Shown: positions 1-6,686 of the stretch, piece after piece
How positions within the stretch are numbered: the stretch's first letter is position 1
Layout: each line of letters opens with the position of its first letter
Virus record (IMG/VR): IMGVR_UViG_3300005095_000165
Location: 1-42,683 of that record
Strand: one strand, 5' to 3'
DNA: 42,683 nucleotides
DNA from: a virus
The notes under the pieces: generated by a model
Seen by the model: the letters and a program-made list of their open reading frames with translations, nothing else
What the model was told of the DNA's origin: nothing
Databases searched by the model: none
Made by a program: the position numbers and the translations under genes

Positions 1-91
1 TGATGATTAGATATGTGTTAATACAGTATTACCAGTAAACATTTAATAATTGTAAAGTATATACTTTTGAAGTTATGAGGTTTTAATATAC
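1..91. repeat. Terminal direct repeat, left copy (circular closure)
   Basis: These 91 bases are identical to the last 91 bases of the window (42593-42683). A terminal overlap of this size is what an assembler leaves when a circular or circularly permuted molecule is cut open, so one copy is probably redundant. A real short terminal repeat of a linear virion genome is possible but less likely. Confidence 0.9.
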
Positions 92-346
92 CCGTGTTTT
101 AAATAAGTGTAGCATTTAATGTTTTATATTGAGGTTATTATCTTAAGCGATAGCTTGATATATAGCGATAATAATTAGTTTAATATTGTTGTATTTGTTG
201 CCGATTGTTAAGTGTTTGGTGATTTAGTATTTGTAGGTTTTATGAGGTTTGTAAAGGCGGACTTTTAAAGCCCACACTATGTGTAAAAGTAGATTAAAAA
301 TATAGCGATGATGATTAGTGAGAATATATCATATTCATTACCCATA
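92..346. other. Non-coding region left of the junction
   Basis: No convincing reading frame is seen. The stretch continues the repeat-rich intergenic region that starts at 42079. It holds two near-copies of an 18-base element beginning TATAGCGAT (about 168-186 and 300-318, two differences) and a GAATAT/ATATTC inverted repeat at 322-336 just beyond the last leftward gene. The latter could be a weak transcript end, but it has no T-run. Confidence 0.5.
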
Positions 347-949
347 CTAAAACACCTTAGAAATATTAGCTATTCTAAATGATGTTTTAGTTTCATAATA
401 TCTTATTACAACAATATCATGTGATTTATACCAATCATCTATTTTATAATTATACATATAATCACTTTTAGATGTAAATCTATCACCATCTATTGTCACA
501 TTAAAACGTGGATTACCATTAATGCTATTATTTAAACGCTCAATATTATCAATCACACCATAAGCAAAGCTAAACTTTTTACCGTGTAAAGTGTAACCAT
601 TACTTAAAACATCTAATAATTTAAACATTTTAAAAATACTATCATAGCCAAACATATCTAAGTTATAACAGTATGTGTAAAGCTTGATAGTATTATTACG
701 ATATATTTTTATTAGATCATCTAAGCTCATATTTTCATCAATTTTTAAATCTACTTGCAAAGTTTCGATCATATACTTTTTTGATAGTTTTGTGCTATAT
801 TTTTTACTACTTACGATAAGCAGTCTAACCTCACTATAAATCTTTGCGATATGATCTCTCTTTAGATTTTTTGAATTGTTTAAAAGGTTATTGATACCAT
901 TTTGCAATTCATCCACTAACTTATAATAATTTTCTTTATTTAGTTCCAT
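347..949 (-). CDS. Hypothetical protein, last gene of the 1921-347 operon
   Basis: This 200-residue protein is not recognised. It is Lys/Asn/Tyr-rich and looks soluble, with no signal peptide or membrane segment. The N-terminal half is mostly helical with basic patches. The C-terminal half (about 120-200) looks beta-rich and alternates charged and hydrophobic residues. A GGGG ribosome site precedes the ATG, and the preceding 41-residue gene ends four bases upstream, so the genes are probably translated together. It is the distal gene of a four-gene leftward operon driven by the promoter at 1951-1979. Early host-takeover or anti-defence roles are common for such genes but cannot be shown here. 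Confidence 0.8.
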   Translation of the reverse strand: MELNKENYYKLVDELQNGINNLLNNSKNLKRDHIAKIYSEVRLLIVSSKKYSTKLSKKYMIETLQVDLKIDENMSLDDLIKIYRNNTIKLYTYCYNLDMFGYDSIFKMFKLLDVLSNGYTLHGKKFSFAYGVIDNIERLNNSINGNPRFNVTIDGDRFTSKSDYMYNYKIDDWYKSHDIVVIRYYETKTSFRIANISKVF

Positions 950-952
950 AAT

Positions 953-1078
953 TTACCCCTTAATTTCAATAATTTTTGCATTTAAGCTTTTTAACAAACT
1001 AATCACATTTGCAACTTTATCAAGTGTGATATAAACTGTACTTCTTTGTCCTTGTTTACTTATATATCGAATAAGCAT
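953..1078 (-). CDS. Small hypothetical protein (41 aa)
   Basis: A 41-residue frame starts with ATG at 1078, behind a GAGGAA ribosome site at good spacing, and ends four bases before the 200-residue gene. It begins two bases after the stop of the 143-residue gene, so it fits tightly in the operon. The product is basic with a beta-strand-like first half (alternating Tyr/Ile/Val) and a helix rich in Leu and Lys. No known family is recognised. The tight packing and good ribosome site are the main support. Confidence 0.6.
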   Translation of the reverse strand: MLIRYISKQGQRSTVYITLDKVANVISLLKSLNAKIIEIKG

Positions 1079-1080
1079 TT

Positions 1081-1512
1081 TTAAAATTCCTCTATTTTAG
1101 TTTCGCTTATAATCGTTTGTTGTAAAACTTTAGTTATCTCATCATTTAACTTATTTAAAAAAGTTATGAGAGATTCGATTACATCAATATGTGTATGATT
1201 TTCTGTAAAATATAAATTATTAAAACTACGAACATATTTTCCATTTATTGTAAAAAATACTTCCTCGCTAAATACATCAAACTCACCACTAACTACGACA
1301 TAATCATTGCCAGCGTTATTACACTTTACTTTTAAAAACAACCTCAAATTAGATAGTTTAATCATATCTATTAAATCATCTAAATATAGATTTTTTTTAC
1401 CAACAAGTAGTTCTGTATTTGTTTTAGTATTGTAAATACTAAGGTTTGTTTGGTACAATTTACCAGCTAATGTTACTTTTGTATATGTTACTTTTAATCC
1501 TAAATTTTTCAT
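1081..1512 (-). CDS. Hypothetical protein
   Basis: A 143-residue unknown protein, second gene of the operon led by the gene at 1529-1921. An AAAGGA ribosome site precedes the ATG, and the gap to the upstream stop is 16 bases. The sequence alternates beta-type stretches (about 5-30 and 60-100) with a Leu/Ile-rich C-terminal helix near 108-135. There are no membrane segments, metal motifs or P-loop. Function unknown. Confidence 0.75.
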   Translation of the reverse strand: MKNLGLKVTYTKVTLAGKLYQTNLSIYNTKTNTELLVGKKNLYLDDLIDMIKLSNLRLFLKVKCNNAGNDYVVVSGEFDVFSEEVFFTINGKYVRSFNNLYFTENHTHIDVIESLITFLNKLNDEITKVLQQTIISETKIEEF

Positions 1513-1528
1513 AATTAATCCTTTTTTT

Positions 1529-1921
1529 TTAGTTTACATTTTGAGCTAATATTTCACACTGGTGCTTACCTATAAAGCCAAGTTTGTGTAGTTTGTGAAT
1601 AATATTATAATTCGTTGCGAAAAGCATATTCATTCCGCACCCACTAACTCTTATTGAGTCACTATTATTTACAAATCTAAAACCAAGAATTTTCAAAAAG
1701 TTATAGTATGTTCTATAACTTCCTTTTCTCATTGTACCCTCAAAAGATTTTATAAGTATATTACGACTCATACCACTTCTTGAAACGCTAGTTACTGTGT
1801 ATAAAATACGACCACTTTTTACTGCTTTTAAATAGCACTTAACATCTTCAATAAAACACTCTTTAGTGTAATAATCCTCTTTTGAAATTCTGTTTAAAAC
1901 ATCTTCGCTTAAATTAACCAT
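1529..1921 (-). CDS. Hypothetical protein, first gene of leftward operon
   Basis: A 130-residue basic protein that leads the 1921-347 operon. Its ATG has an AAGGGG ribosome site and lies about 23 bases below the start point predicted from the TTGACA/CATAAT promoter at 1951-1979. The middle contains a Ser/Arg-rich stretch (SRSGMSR, about residues 46-52). A similar pattern occurs in small phage proteins of unknown role, but I cannot name the family. Early expression is inferred from the consensus promoter. Confidence 0.78.
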   Translation of the reverse strand: MVNLSEDVLNRISKEDYYTKECFIEDVKCYLKAVKSGRILYTVTSVSRSGMSRNILIKSFEGTMRKGSYRTYYNFLKILGFRFVNNSDSIRVSGCGMNMLFATNYNIIHKLHKLGFIGKHQCEILAQNVN

Positions 1922-1950
1922 TTTGTACCCCTTAATTTTAAAGATACCGT

Positions 1951-1979
1951 ATTATGACACATTTTAAACATATTGTCAA
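1951..1979 (-). promoter_or_regulatory. Consensus sigma-70 promoter, leftward
   Basis: Read on the minus strand, TTGACA (1979-1974) is followed after exactly 17 bases by CATAAT (1956-1951). Transcription would start near 1944 and read the 130-, 143-, 41- and 200-residue genes. TGACA/TGTCA arms overlap the -35 and -10 boxes (1955-1959 and 1974-1978) and could be an operator. Confidence 0.75.
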
Positions 1980-1996
1980 TATTTTTAATGATAAAT

Positions 1997-2037
1997 TTGA
2001 TAATTTGTAGATTTTTATTAAATTGTTGATAATTTGT
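1997..2037 (+). repeat. Two direct copies of TTGATAATTTGT
   Basis: The 12-base word lies at 1997-2008 and 2026-2037 (period 29). It recurs on the same strand at 3873-3884 inside the primase gene and at 42344-42355 in the region upstream of the terminase genes. A protein-binding site is possible, but the word is AT-rich, so chance contributes. Confidence 0.4.
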
Positions 2038-2118
2038 CAAGAGTGATGATTGATTATAAACTTTTTGTTACTTATATATGTAAGCATTGATAAATTGTAA
2101 AATTTAAGCTTCTTTTAA

Positions 2119-2148
2119 TTGACATATTGTCCATTTTTATGATATAAT
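2119..2148 (+). promoter_or_regulatory. Consensus sigma-70 promoter, rightward, facing no gene
   Basis: TTGACA (2119-2124) and TATAAT (2143-2148) are both perfect consensus boxes with an 18-base spacer. The genes downstream lie on the opposite strand, so the promoter most simply drives the short non-coding transcript that ends at the hairpin at 2234-2263. Confidence 0.75.
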
Positions 2149-2154
2149 ACGTTG

Positions 2155-2263
2155 TAAGTATATTTTTGAGGTTTTAGCTTAAAGTGAGCTGAAATGCGTG
2201 ATTTTTGTGAAAAAGCCTTAATAGCGTTTATAAATTCCACCCAATTTTTTGGGAGAATTTTTT
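2155..2263 (+). ncRNA. Putative small regulatory RNA (about 109 nt)
   Basis: The unit is defined by a perfect promoter upstream and a hairpin plus six T residues at its end. The segment between has no credible reading frame. An AGCT/AGCT stem can form near 2177-2191. The 5' part shares the words GTATAT, TTTTGA and TGAGGTTTTA with the 44-bp repeats near the circle junction. The target is unknown. It could act in trans on phage or host mRNA, or extend as antisense into the gpZ-like gene if termination is leaky. Confidence 0.5.
2234..2263 (+). terminator. Rho-independent terminator, rightward
   Basis: The arms ATTC..CCC (2234-2242) and GGG.GAAT (2251-2258) enclose a T-rich loop and are followed by a T-run to 2263. 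It is placed to end the transcript from the promoter at 2119. Read leftward the same stem has only a weak U-tail, but it could also slow transcripts from the gpZ-like gene. Confidence 0.6.
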
Positions 2264-2294
2264 AGATGGTTTTTGAGATGTCACACTCGCCTAG

Positions 2295-2843
2295 TTACTT
2301 AGAATTACTCATAAGAAAATCTAAATTATTTGAATATCTCTTATCAAACATTTCAAAATATTTTTCAATATAAAGATCATCATAGTCAGACTCTGTAAAC
2401 ATACTCGTGGGTGTAATTGAGAATTGTGGTACAATATCATTATTAGCTCTACGAGTAAACACATAACCTTTAGCCATAAATGCACCTTTAAGTAGTTTAC
2501 GTTTACCTTTTTGAATTTTGTAAGATACACCTTTAGTTTTCCTACCAGTTGGTGTTGCACGTTTCCAAGTAGCTCCAAAGTCTGCTAAGTTTATAGATTT
2601 TGATACCATTCCAAACTTAGTATCAAGTCTATTAACATTAGCTGTTGTACTCCAAGTATAAGCTTTTAAATCACCACTCTTTAAATTCCACTTCTTACGC
2701 ATACCGATAGTATCACTAACAACTGCTGTACGACCTGCTGTGTTTGCTCTGTTCATCGCTTGTGATATAGCCTTATTATTAACCTTGCCAAATTTCGCAA
2801 AATCATCTATGACATTATCTAGGTTGTGAAATCGTACTTCCAT
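2295..2843 (-). CDS. Minor tail protein, phage lambda gpZ-like
   Basis: This 182-residue basic protein resembles the prophage minor tail protein Z family: an N-terminal region with Ala/Asn/Arg-rich helices (AMNRANTAGRTA, about 30-41), a central Lys/Arg-rich basic section and a short acidic C-terminus. gpZ acts at the head-proximal end of siphovirus tails during tail completion. The ATG at 2843 is chosen over an earlier one at 2885 because it has an AGGAG site at ideal spacing. The gene lies outside the late morphogenesis operon, next to the dNMP kinase and just below an 11-bp inverted repeat. No other gpZ candidate is seen between the FII-like and tail terminator genes, where lambda-type phages place it. 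Confidence 0.65.
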   Translation of the reverse strand: MEVRFHNLDNVIDDFAKFGKVNNKAISQAMNRANTAGRTAVVSDTIGMRKKWNLKSGDLKAYTWSTTANVNRLDTKFGMVSKSINLADFGATWKRATPTGRKTKGVSYKIQKGKRKLLKGAFMAKGYVFTRRANNDIVPQFSITPTSMFTESDYDDLYIEKYFEMFDKRYSNNLDFLMSNSK

Positions 2844-2860
2844 TGTCAATCTCCTATATA

Positions 2861-2906
2861 AAAATCGAAAACCTAGATTTTTCAAAACTGAGGACTTTTC
2901 GATTTT
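2861..2906 (-). repeat. 11-bp perfect inverted repeat upstream of the gpZ-like gene
   Basis: AAAATCGAAAA (2861-2871) and TTTTCGATTTT (2896-2906) form perfect arms around a 24-base loop. The end of the stem lies only a few bases above the AGGAG ribosome site of the gpZ-like gene, so the folded leader could hide or expose that site. It could also be a weak terminator after the kinase gene. Confidence 0.5.
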
Positions 2907-2972
2907 GAAAGTGGGTCTTTTTTAAGATAGGGTATAAGCCTTTTTAAGAGCTAGGGTATGTCTAGGTATTGA

Positions 2973-3530
2973 CTAACCCTTTAAAAGCTTTTCTACCCCA
3001 CTCAAATCAACTCCTACACCTTTGTTTGTGTTATCAATAACCACATCAAATACAAAATCATCTAAATCTCGTTCTGATATATGGTCTGTTGGTATAATAT
3101 TATCATCATTCACACGAATTGTAAATATCTGATCAAACTCTTTGGTTAAATATTCATACTCGCTCTTAAATCTAAAGTCACTAACAATCACTAGCTCACT
3201 CTCTGGTATATGCTTAGTGAATAGTTCTACCCACACATCATCACCAAACCACATCTTCATAGCCTCAGTTCCAAATCTTTGTAAGATGGTTCTGAAATCC
3301 GAGATTATCAAGTTACCAGCTTTTAAGTCCAACTCCTCATTTTTCCATTTATCCAAATCATCCATTTTTATATCTAGGGTGTTAGCTACAATATGTTTAA
3401 GAGGGTATGCAAAACTACAAATTGTACCACCAAACATTTTGTTAATCTCATTTGAGACAAAATCTTTACCTGCTCTTTTGTACCCACTAATTAATAGTAA
3501 TTTCTTACTCTGGTTACGGTTACGTTTCAA
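2973..3530 (-). CDS. Deoxynucleoside monophosphate kinase (T4 gp1-like)
   Basis: This 185-residue P-loop kinase would convert dNMPs to dNDPs and feed phage DNA synthesis. The Walker A region is GYKRAGKD near residue 17, where a GxxxxGKD form is typical of T4-type dNMP kinases. An aromatic/Arg-rich central segment (about 80-105) and the pair SDFR (about 116-119), then a conserved DHxSERxLD-like motif (about 148-156), match the substrate/lid region of that family. It starts with TTG behind AAGGAG. With the MazG-like and ThyX-like genes on the other arm it forms a nucleotide-supply set. Confidence 0.82.
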   Translation of the reverse strand: MKRNRNQSKKLLLISGYKRAGKDFVSNEINKMFGGTICSFAYPLKHIVANTLDIKMDDLDKWKNEELDLKAGNLIISDFRTILQRFGTEAMKMWFGDDVWVELFTKHIPESELVIVSDFRFKSEYEYLTKEFDQIFTIRVNDDNIIPTDHISERDLDDFVFDVVIDNTNKGVGVDLSGVEKLLKG

Positions 3531-3804
3531 AACTCACTTCTCCTTAGAAAAAAAAATTTTTAGTAAATATTAAACATATTATCAGTTTTCTACTTATTTA
3601 TTTTTTTTTTACCATTATCTATTTATTTACTGTAACTTTTGTAACTTTGTAACCAAAAATAGAAAACTCCCCAATTTAGGTACTTCTAAAGGATGGTTTA
3701 AGTTACAATTCAGTTACGTTTTATTATTCCTTAAGATTAACAATTTATCAAGTTGATATTTTGTTCAACAATTTGCATTTCAGTTACAATTCAGTTACGT
3801 TTTA
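3531..3804. other. Intergenic region with GTTAC/GTAAC repeats, possible replication origin
   Basis: The stretch has no gene. It is very AT-rich, with homopolymer runs near 3550 and 3600-3610. GTAAC occurs at 3632, 3641 and 3649; its complement GTTAC occurs at 3702, 3713 and 3783, plus 3794 just to the right. Repeated short sites beside a primase-helicase gene are typical of phage origins, but this is inference from position. Confidence 0.4.
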
Positions 3805-3823
3805 TTATTCCTTAAGATTAACA
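3701..3823. repeat. 42-bp perfect direct repeat at the primase 3' end
   Basis: Bases 3701-3742 and 3782-3823 are identical (period 81). Each copy holds two GTTAC sites 11 bases apart. The right copy includes the last codons and stop of the primase gene, so the left copy carries a duplicated gene end. Tandem duplication or slippage is likely; an iteron role is possible. Confidence 0.85.
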
Positions 3824-5976
3824 TTTTGTAGCTCAATCCCTCTAACTGTAATACTCTTACTAATTTTCCAAATTGATAATTTGTAACCTTTTATAAACGG
3901 TTTCACAAAATATTTTTTATACTCAGATGGGCGAGAAAAACTCTTACCGGTGATGTGCAAATAGACTCTTTTTAACAAATTGTTAGACCATCTACAACTA
4001 CTAACAGCCTCCCTAACCTCTTTAATTGTAATATCAAAATCACTCTCATCAATATCAAGCAACTCGATAATAGACTCTAAATCACCTCGTGAGATAGCAT
4101 CGCCTAACAGATCCAGATCGTTTGAGGTCTGCTCTATAACTTTCTGTTTAGCATCAGATACCTCCATAGGTCTAGTAGCTTTTATCTCATCAACTTCAAA
4201 GTTCATAAGATATTTCCCAAACTCCTTAAACTCTTTAATAGCCTTTTTATAACTCTTATCTCCTTTCCACCACTTGTTAGCAGTTAAAGGTTTATTCGAT
4301 ACAACCATATTATATCTACGATCATCCTTATCAACCTCAATAGGGTTAGCTTTATTAGAGTTAATGATGATGTTTACATAGTTATCTATTGGTATCTCTG
4401 GCATATTTTTCATATTCAACCTAAGAACTGGATCAGCTACATAGGCTTTCATCTTACCAGCAACTCCGTGTCTTCCGTGAAAATCAGAAGCTATCTCGTT
4501 GAGGTGTAAGAACTGAGTGTTATGAACATACGAATTGAAGTTACTTTGCAAGTCACTATCACCTACATTTAAAGAACAGTTCTCATACCGTAGTATATGA
4601 GCTATTACATCCACTATCAAACCTTTACCAGAACCACTTGCACCATAAAAGACCCAAGCAACACCAGTACGTTTACCAGTCTGCACTATGTACGCCAACC
4701 AATGCAGGAAATATTCCTTAGCTTTCAAGTCACTCAAAAATAGGTTATCCAAAACTTTTGAGATAGTTTTAGGTATCTTTTTACAACCACCCTCCACACA
4801 CTCAAACATCTCAGCGTTACCACTATATGTATTTATAGTAGGATTACCAAACTCATCAAACCCATCTCGACCATCACGCTTAGTAGGGTTGTACTCAACA
4901 ATCTTTGCAGGTATGGAACATAATCGCTCATTAACATCTGTTGTACTCATATAACCACTTTTGCTTACACAAGTCTGTACGAAGTTCTGCTTATTATAGT
5001 AGATAACCTTACCATTAAGTATCTCAGTAAAAACACCCAAGTTCGTAGCCCATACAACTTCACCCTTGAACATTGAACCAAGACCCTCAGCATCCTCTGG
5101 TAACTCTTTAAGCATCTCACGCATTGTTCCAATACTTATATTAAGTCGCTTCTTGATCTCTTTCATAGTACGTTCAAGCTCTAACGCACCACCTTTTTGT
5201 GCTTTCTTTAAAAGTTCTCTAACCTCTTCATCACTAAAGTCACCACCAACATCATCTTTCACAACTTCTGAAACAGACTCTTTAGGTTTTTTCAACTTCT
5301 CTTGTAGATATAACTCAGCCCCCCATTTTATACGATCAAGCATAAGCTTAACCTCTCTAGGTTTATTACCAAGATATTTCTCAACATAGTTCATACCATT
5401 GAGTATTACCTCATCAACAGTTAGGCCATTTCTAAAGTCACGCATAGCATACGCCAAAGTAGTATCGTGTATCTCACCATTTGGAACTCTCTCCCATTGG
5501 ACTCTGTTTTTCATCTTGTCACGAGAGATACTCATACGCTTTAGGAGATATTTACGAAGCTCTTTTGGCATTTTCTTATATATCTTACCCACACGCTTAT
5601 ACATAATGTTTTTGTTAGACCCTAGATATTGATTGAAGATAATACCACCATCTGATCTAACATCTACAAGCTTACTATATGAAGCTTTGTTTACAAACTC
5701 AGATGATTTTTTATGTTTGAAGTAGTAGTGATAACCACGCTTAGACTCAACAGTAGGTTTTAAACCTTTAAGTATCTTACGAAGCTCTTTATCCAATTCG
5801 CTAAAATCTTTTGTATCAACATCAAGCACCACCAAACCATCACCAGTACGAATAGCCGTAGCGTTTGCCTCACTCTTATCAAGCTTACCCCAACCACCGC
5901 CAAAATATACTGTTTTCTTTTTAGCTTCTTTATCCCAACCTAACTTAGCATAGATCGTTCTATCCTTGAACTTCAT
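3805..5976 (-). CDS. Bifunctional primase-polymerase / SF3 (D5-type) helicase
   Basis: A 723-residue replication protein. The N-terminal third looks like an archaeo-eukaryotic Prim-Pol domain, with the acidic motif VVLDVDTKD near residue 50 and a basic stretch ending in HYYFKHK (about 85-91). The middle is charged, and the C-terminal half carries a D5-like SF3 helicase with Walker A GASGSGKG near residue 450, an acidic Walker B-like segment, and the LNEIAS and IIINSN motifs. It would synthesise primers and unwind DNA at the fork. The ATG at 5976 (MKFKD) is chosen because GAGAGGG lies just upstream; an upstream start at 6033 would overlap the previous gene much more. The 3' end is part of a direct repeat. 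Confidence 0.85.
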   Translation of the reverse strand: MKFKDRTIYAKLGWDKEAKKKTVYFGGGWGKLDKSEANATAIRTGDGLVVLDVDTKDFSELDKELRKILKGLKPTVESKRGYHYYFKHKKSSEFVNKASYSKLVDVRSDGGIIFNQYLGSNKNIMYKRVGKIYKKMPKELRKYLLKRMSISRDKMKNRVQWERVPNGEIHDTTLAYAMRDFRNGLTVDEVILNGMNYVEKYLGNKPREVKLMLDRIKWGAELYLQEKLKKPKESVSEVVKDDVGGDFSDEEVRELLKKAQKGGALELERTMKEIKKRLNISIGTMREMLKELPEDAEGLGSMFKGEVVWATNLGVFTEILNGKVIYYNKQNFVQTCVSKSGYMSTTDVNERLCSIPAKIVEYNPTKRDGRDGFDEFGNPTINTYSGNAEMFECVEGGCKKIPKTISKVLDNLFLSDLKAKEYFLHWLAYIVQTGKRTGVAWVFYGASGSGKGLIVDVIAHILRYENCSLNVGDSDLQSNFNSYVHNTQFLHLNEIASDFHGRHGVAGKMKAYVADPVLRLNMKNMPEIPIDNYVNIIINSNKANPIEVDKDDRRYNMVVSNKPLTANKWWKGDKSYKKAIKEFKEFGKYLMNFEVDEIKATRPMEVSDAKQKVIEQTSNDLDLLGDAISRGDLESIIELLDIDESDFDITIKEVREAVSSCRWSNNLLKRVYLHITGKSFSRPSEYKKYFVKPFIKGYKLSIWKISKSITVRGIELQNVNLKE

Positions 5977-6256
5977 TAAACACCCTCTCAACATCCCTGC
6001 ATAATTTTCTAAAACTATGATAACCCTCAACATCTAAAACTTTTTCAGGATAATCTGACTCTTCACCATAGACAATTTTAAGATCACTAAATAATAGTGG
6101 TAAATCTTCTAACCCATATCCTCGTAAATGTTCATACCTTGTCATTACTACAACATTAACATTTCTAGTGTCTAATTTGTATTTGTAATCACACCAGAAT
6201 TGAGCTGTTTGATATGATGGAGCTAACACTAATGTTTTATTTTGTATTACACACAT
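5960..6256 (-). CDS. Hypothetical protein upstream of primase
   Basis: A 98-residue protein with an N-terminal beta-strand followed by APSYQTAQ (about 12-19) and a second hydrophobic strand NVNVVVMTRYEH (about 33-44). This looks like a small alpha/beta fold, or a piece related to helicase or NTPase domains, but no complete Walker motif is present. An AAAGG ribosome site precedes the ATG. The 3' end overlaps the primase start by 17 bases, so the two are probably co-translated and may work together in replication. Confidence 0.75.
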   Translation of the reverse strand: MCVIQNKTLVLAPSYQTAQFWCDYKYKLDTRNVNVVVMTRYEHLRGYGLEDLPLLFSDLKIVYGEESDYPEKVLDVEGYHSFRKLCRDVERVFNEVQG

Positions 6257-6324
6257 AATATCTACCTTTACTTTATTTTTAAATTTTTGTATAATACTTA
6301 TCTACCTTTCCATAAGTACCACCT

Positions 6325-6352
6325 ATGGTGAGTTATTGATTTAGCTCACCAT
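6325..6352 (-). promoter_or_regulatory. Strong hairpin between RHH gene and the next gene
   Basis: ATGGTGAG (6325-6332) and CTCACCAT (6345-6352) are perfect 8-bp arms with a 12-base loop, just past the stop of the RHH gene. No T-run follows in either direction, so it may be an attenuator, an RNA processing site or a weak terminator that lowers expression of the genes beyond. Confidence 0.5.
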
Positions 6353-6359
6353 CACTTAA

Positions 6360-6539
6360 TTACTTTTCACTTTTCATAGCGTTCATAACAACATATCTGA
6401 TAAAGCGACTAACACTAATACCTTTGTTCTCACAAAACTCTTGTAACTCTTTATGTTCACTAGCTGTAACTTTAAAACCTACGACTTTATCTCTGTTTTC
6501 AGGCTTCAAAGCGTAATCACGAGCTTGTTCTTTTGACAA
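6360..6539 (-). CDS. Small ribbon-helix-helix transcription regulator (TTG start)
   Basis: A 59-residue protein with a charged N-terminus, a short beta-strand VVGFKVT (about 19-25), a helix ASEHKELQEFCEN and a second helix VSRFIRYVVMNAM. This is the strand-helix-helix pattern of Arc/CopG-type DNA-binding dimers. The TTG start at 6539 is preceded by AAGGAGG at good spacing and replaces an absent ATG. It is the first gene of the leftward arm, about 26 bases below the start point of the promoter at 6572-6601. An operator-like site lies directly above that promoter, so it is the best candidate for the regulator that reads the repeated GTTAAAC elements. Repressor or activator cannot be decided. 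Confidence 0.72.
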   Translation of the reverse strand: MSKEQARDYALKPENRDKVVGFKVTASEHKELQEFCENKGISVSRFIRYVVMNAMKSEK

Positions 6540-6571
6540 AATTTCCTCCTTATTTAATATTGAAACACAAA

Positions 6572-6601
6572 AGTATACATAAAAACTACATAAAAAGTCA
6601 A
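6572..6601 (-). promoter_or_regulatory. Sigma-70 promoter of the left arm
   Basis: On the minus strand TTGACT (6601-6596) is followed after 18 bases by TATACT (6577-6572). It would start near 6565 and read the RHH gene, the 98-residue gene and the primase. The operator-like element at 6609-6627 sits just upstream of the -35 box. Confidence 0.7.
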
Positions 6602-6608
6602 ACTTTTA

Positions 6609-6627
6609 GTTTTACCTTTTGTTTAAC
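6609..6627 (-). promoter_or_regulatory. Operator-like element, inverse copy of the cassette core
   Basis: Read on the minus strand this 19-base site matches GTTAAAC-AAAAG-GTTAAAC of the cassette at 15405-15474 with one mismatch. It contains two direct half-sites, as many RHH proteins use. It lies between the divergent first genes of both arms (6539 and 6687) and could control both. Confidence 0.55.
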
Positions 6628-6686
6628 CTTTATTTAAGATTTACTGTGTCATACTACGACAATCAAAACAAAAAGGAGTCTCGAAA

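Larger units (their letters stand above)
1922..2294. other. Intergenic control region with two divergent promoters
   Basis: There is no protein gene above background here. The region holds a leftward promoter (1951-1979), two copies of TTGATAATTTGT (1997, 2026), a rightward promoter (2119-2148) and a rightward terminator hairpin (2234-2263). A 23-codon frame starting near 2194 lacks a ribosome site and is not called. Confidence 0.7.

Noticed and set aside
1-91. Terminal repeat as a true phage end (T7-like direct terminal repeat)
   Set aside because: The length of exactly 91 bases fits an assembly k-mer overlap, and the GpA-type terminase argues for cos packaging.
2194-2265. 23-codon frame inside the predicted small RNA
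   Set aside because: No ribosome site precedes it and its end lies in the terminator hairpin, so it is more likely chance.
3142-3573. Open frame of 143 codons on the plus strand
   Set aside because: It lies opposite the dNMP kinase gene, whose P-loop and family motifs are clear, and it has a low-complexity Ser/Leu/Ile product and no ribosome site.
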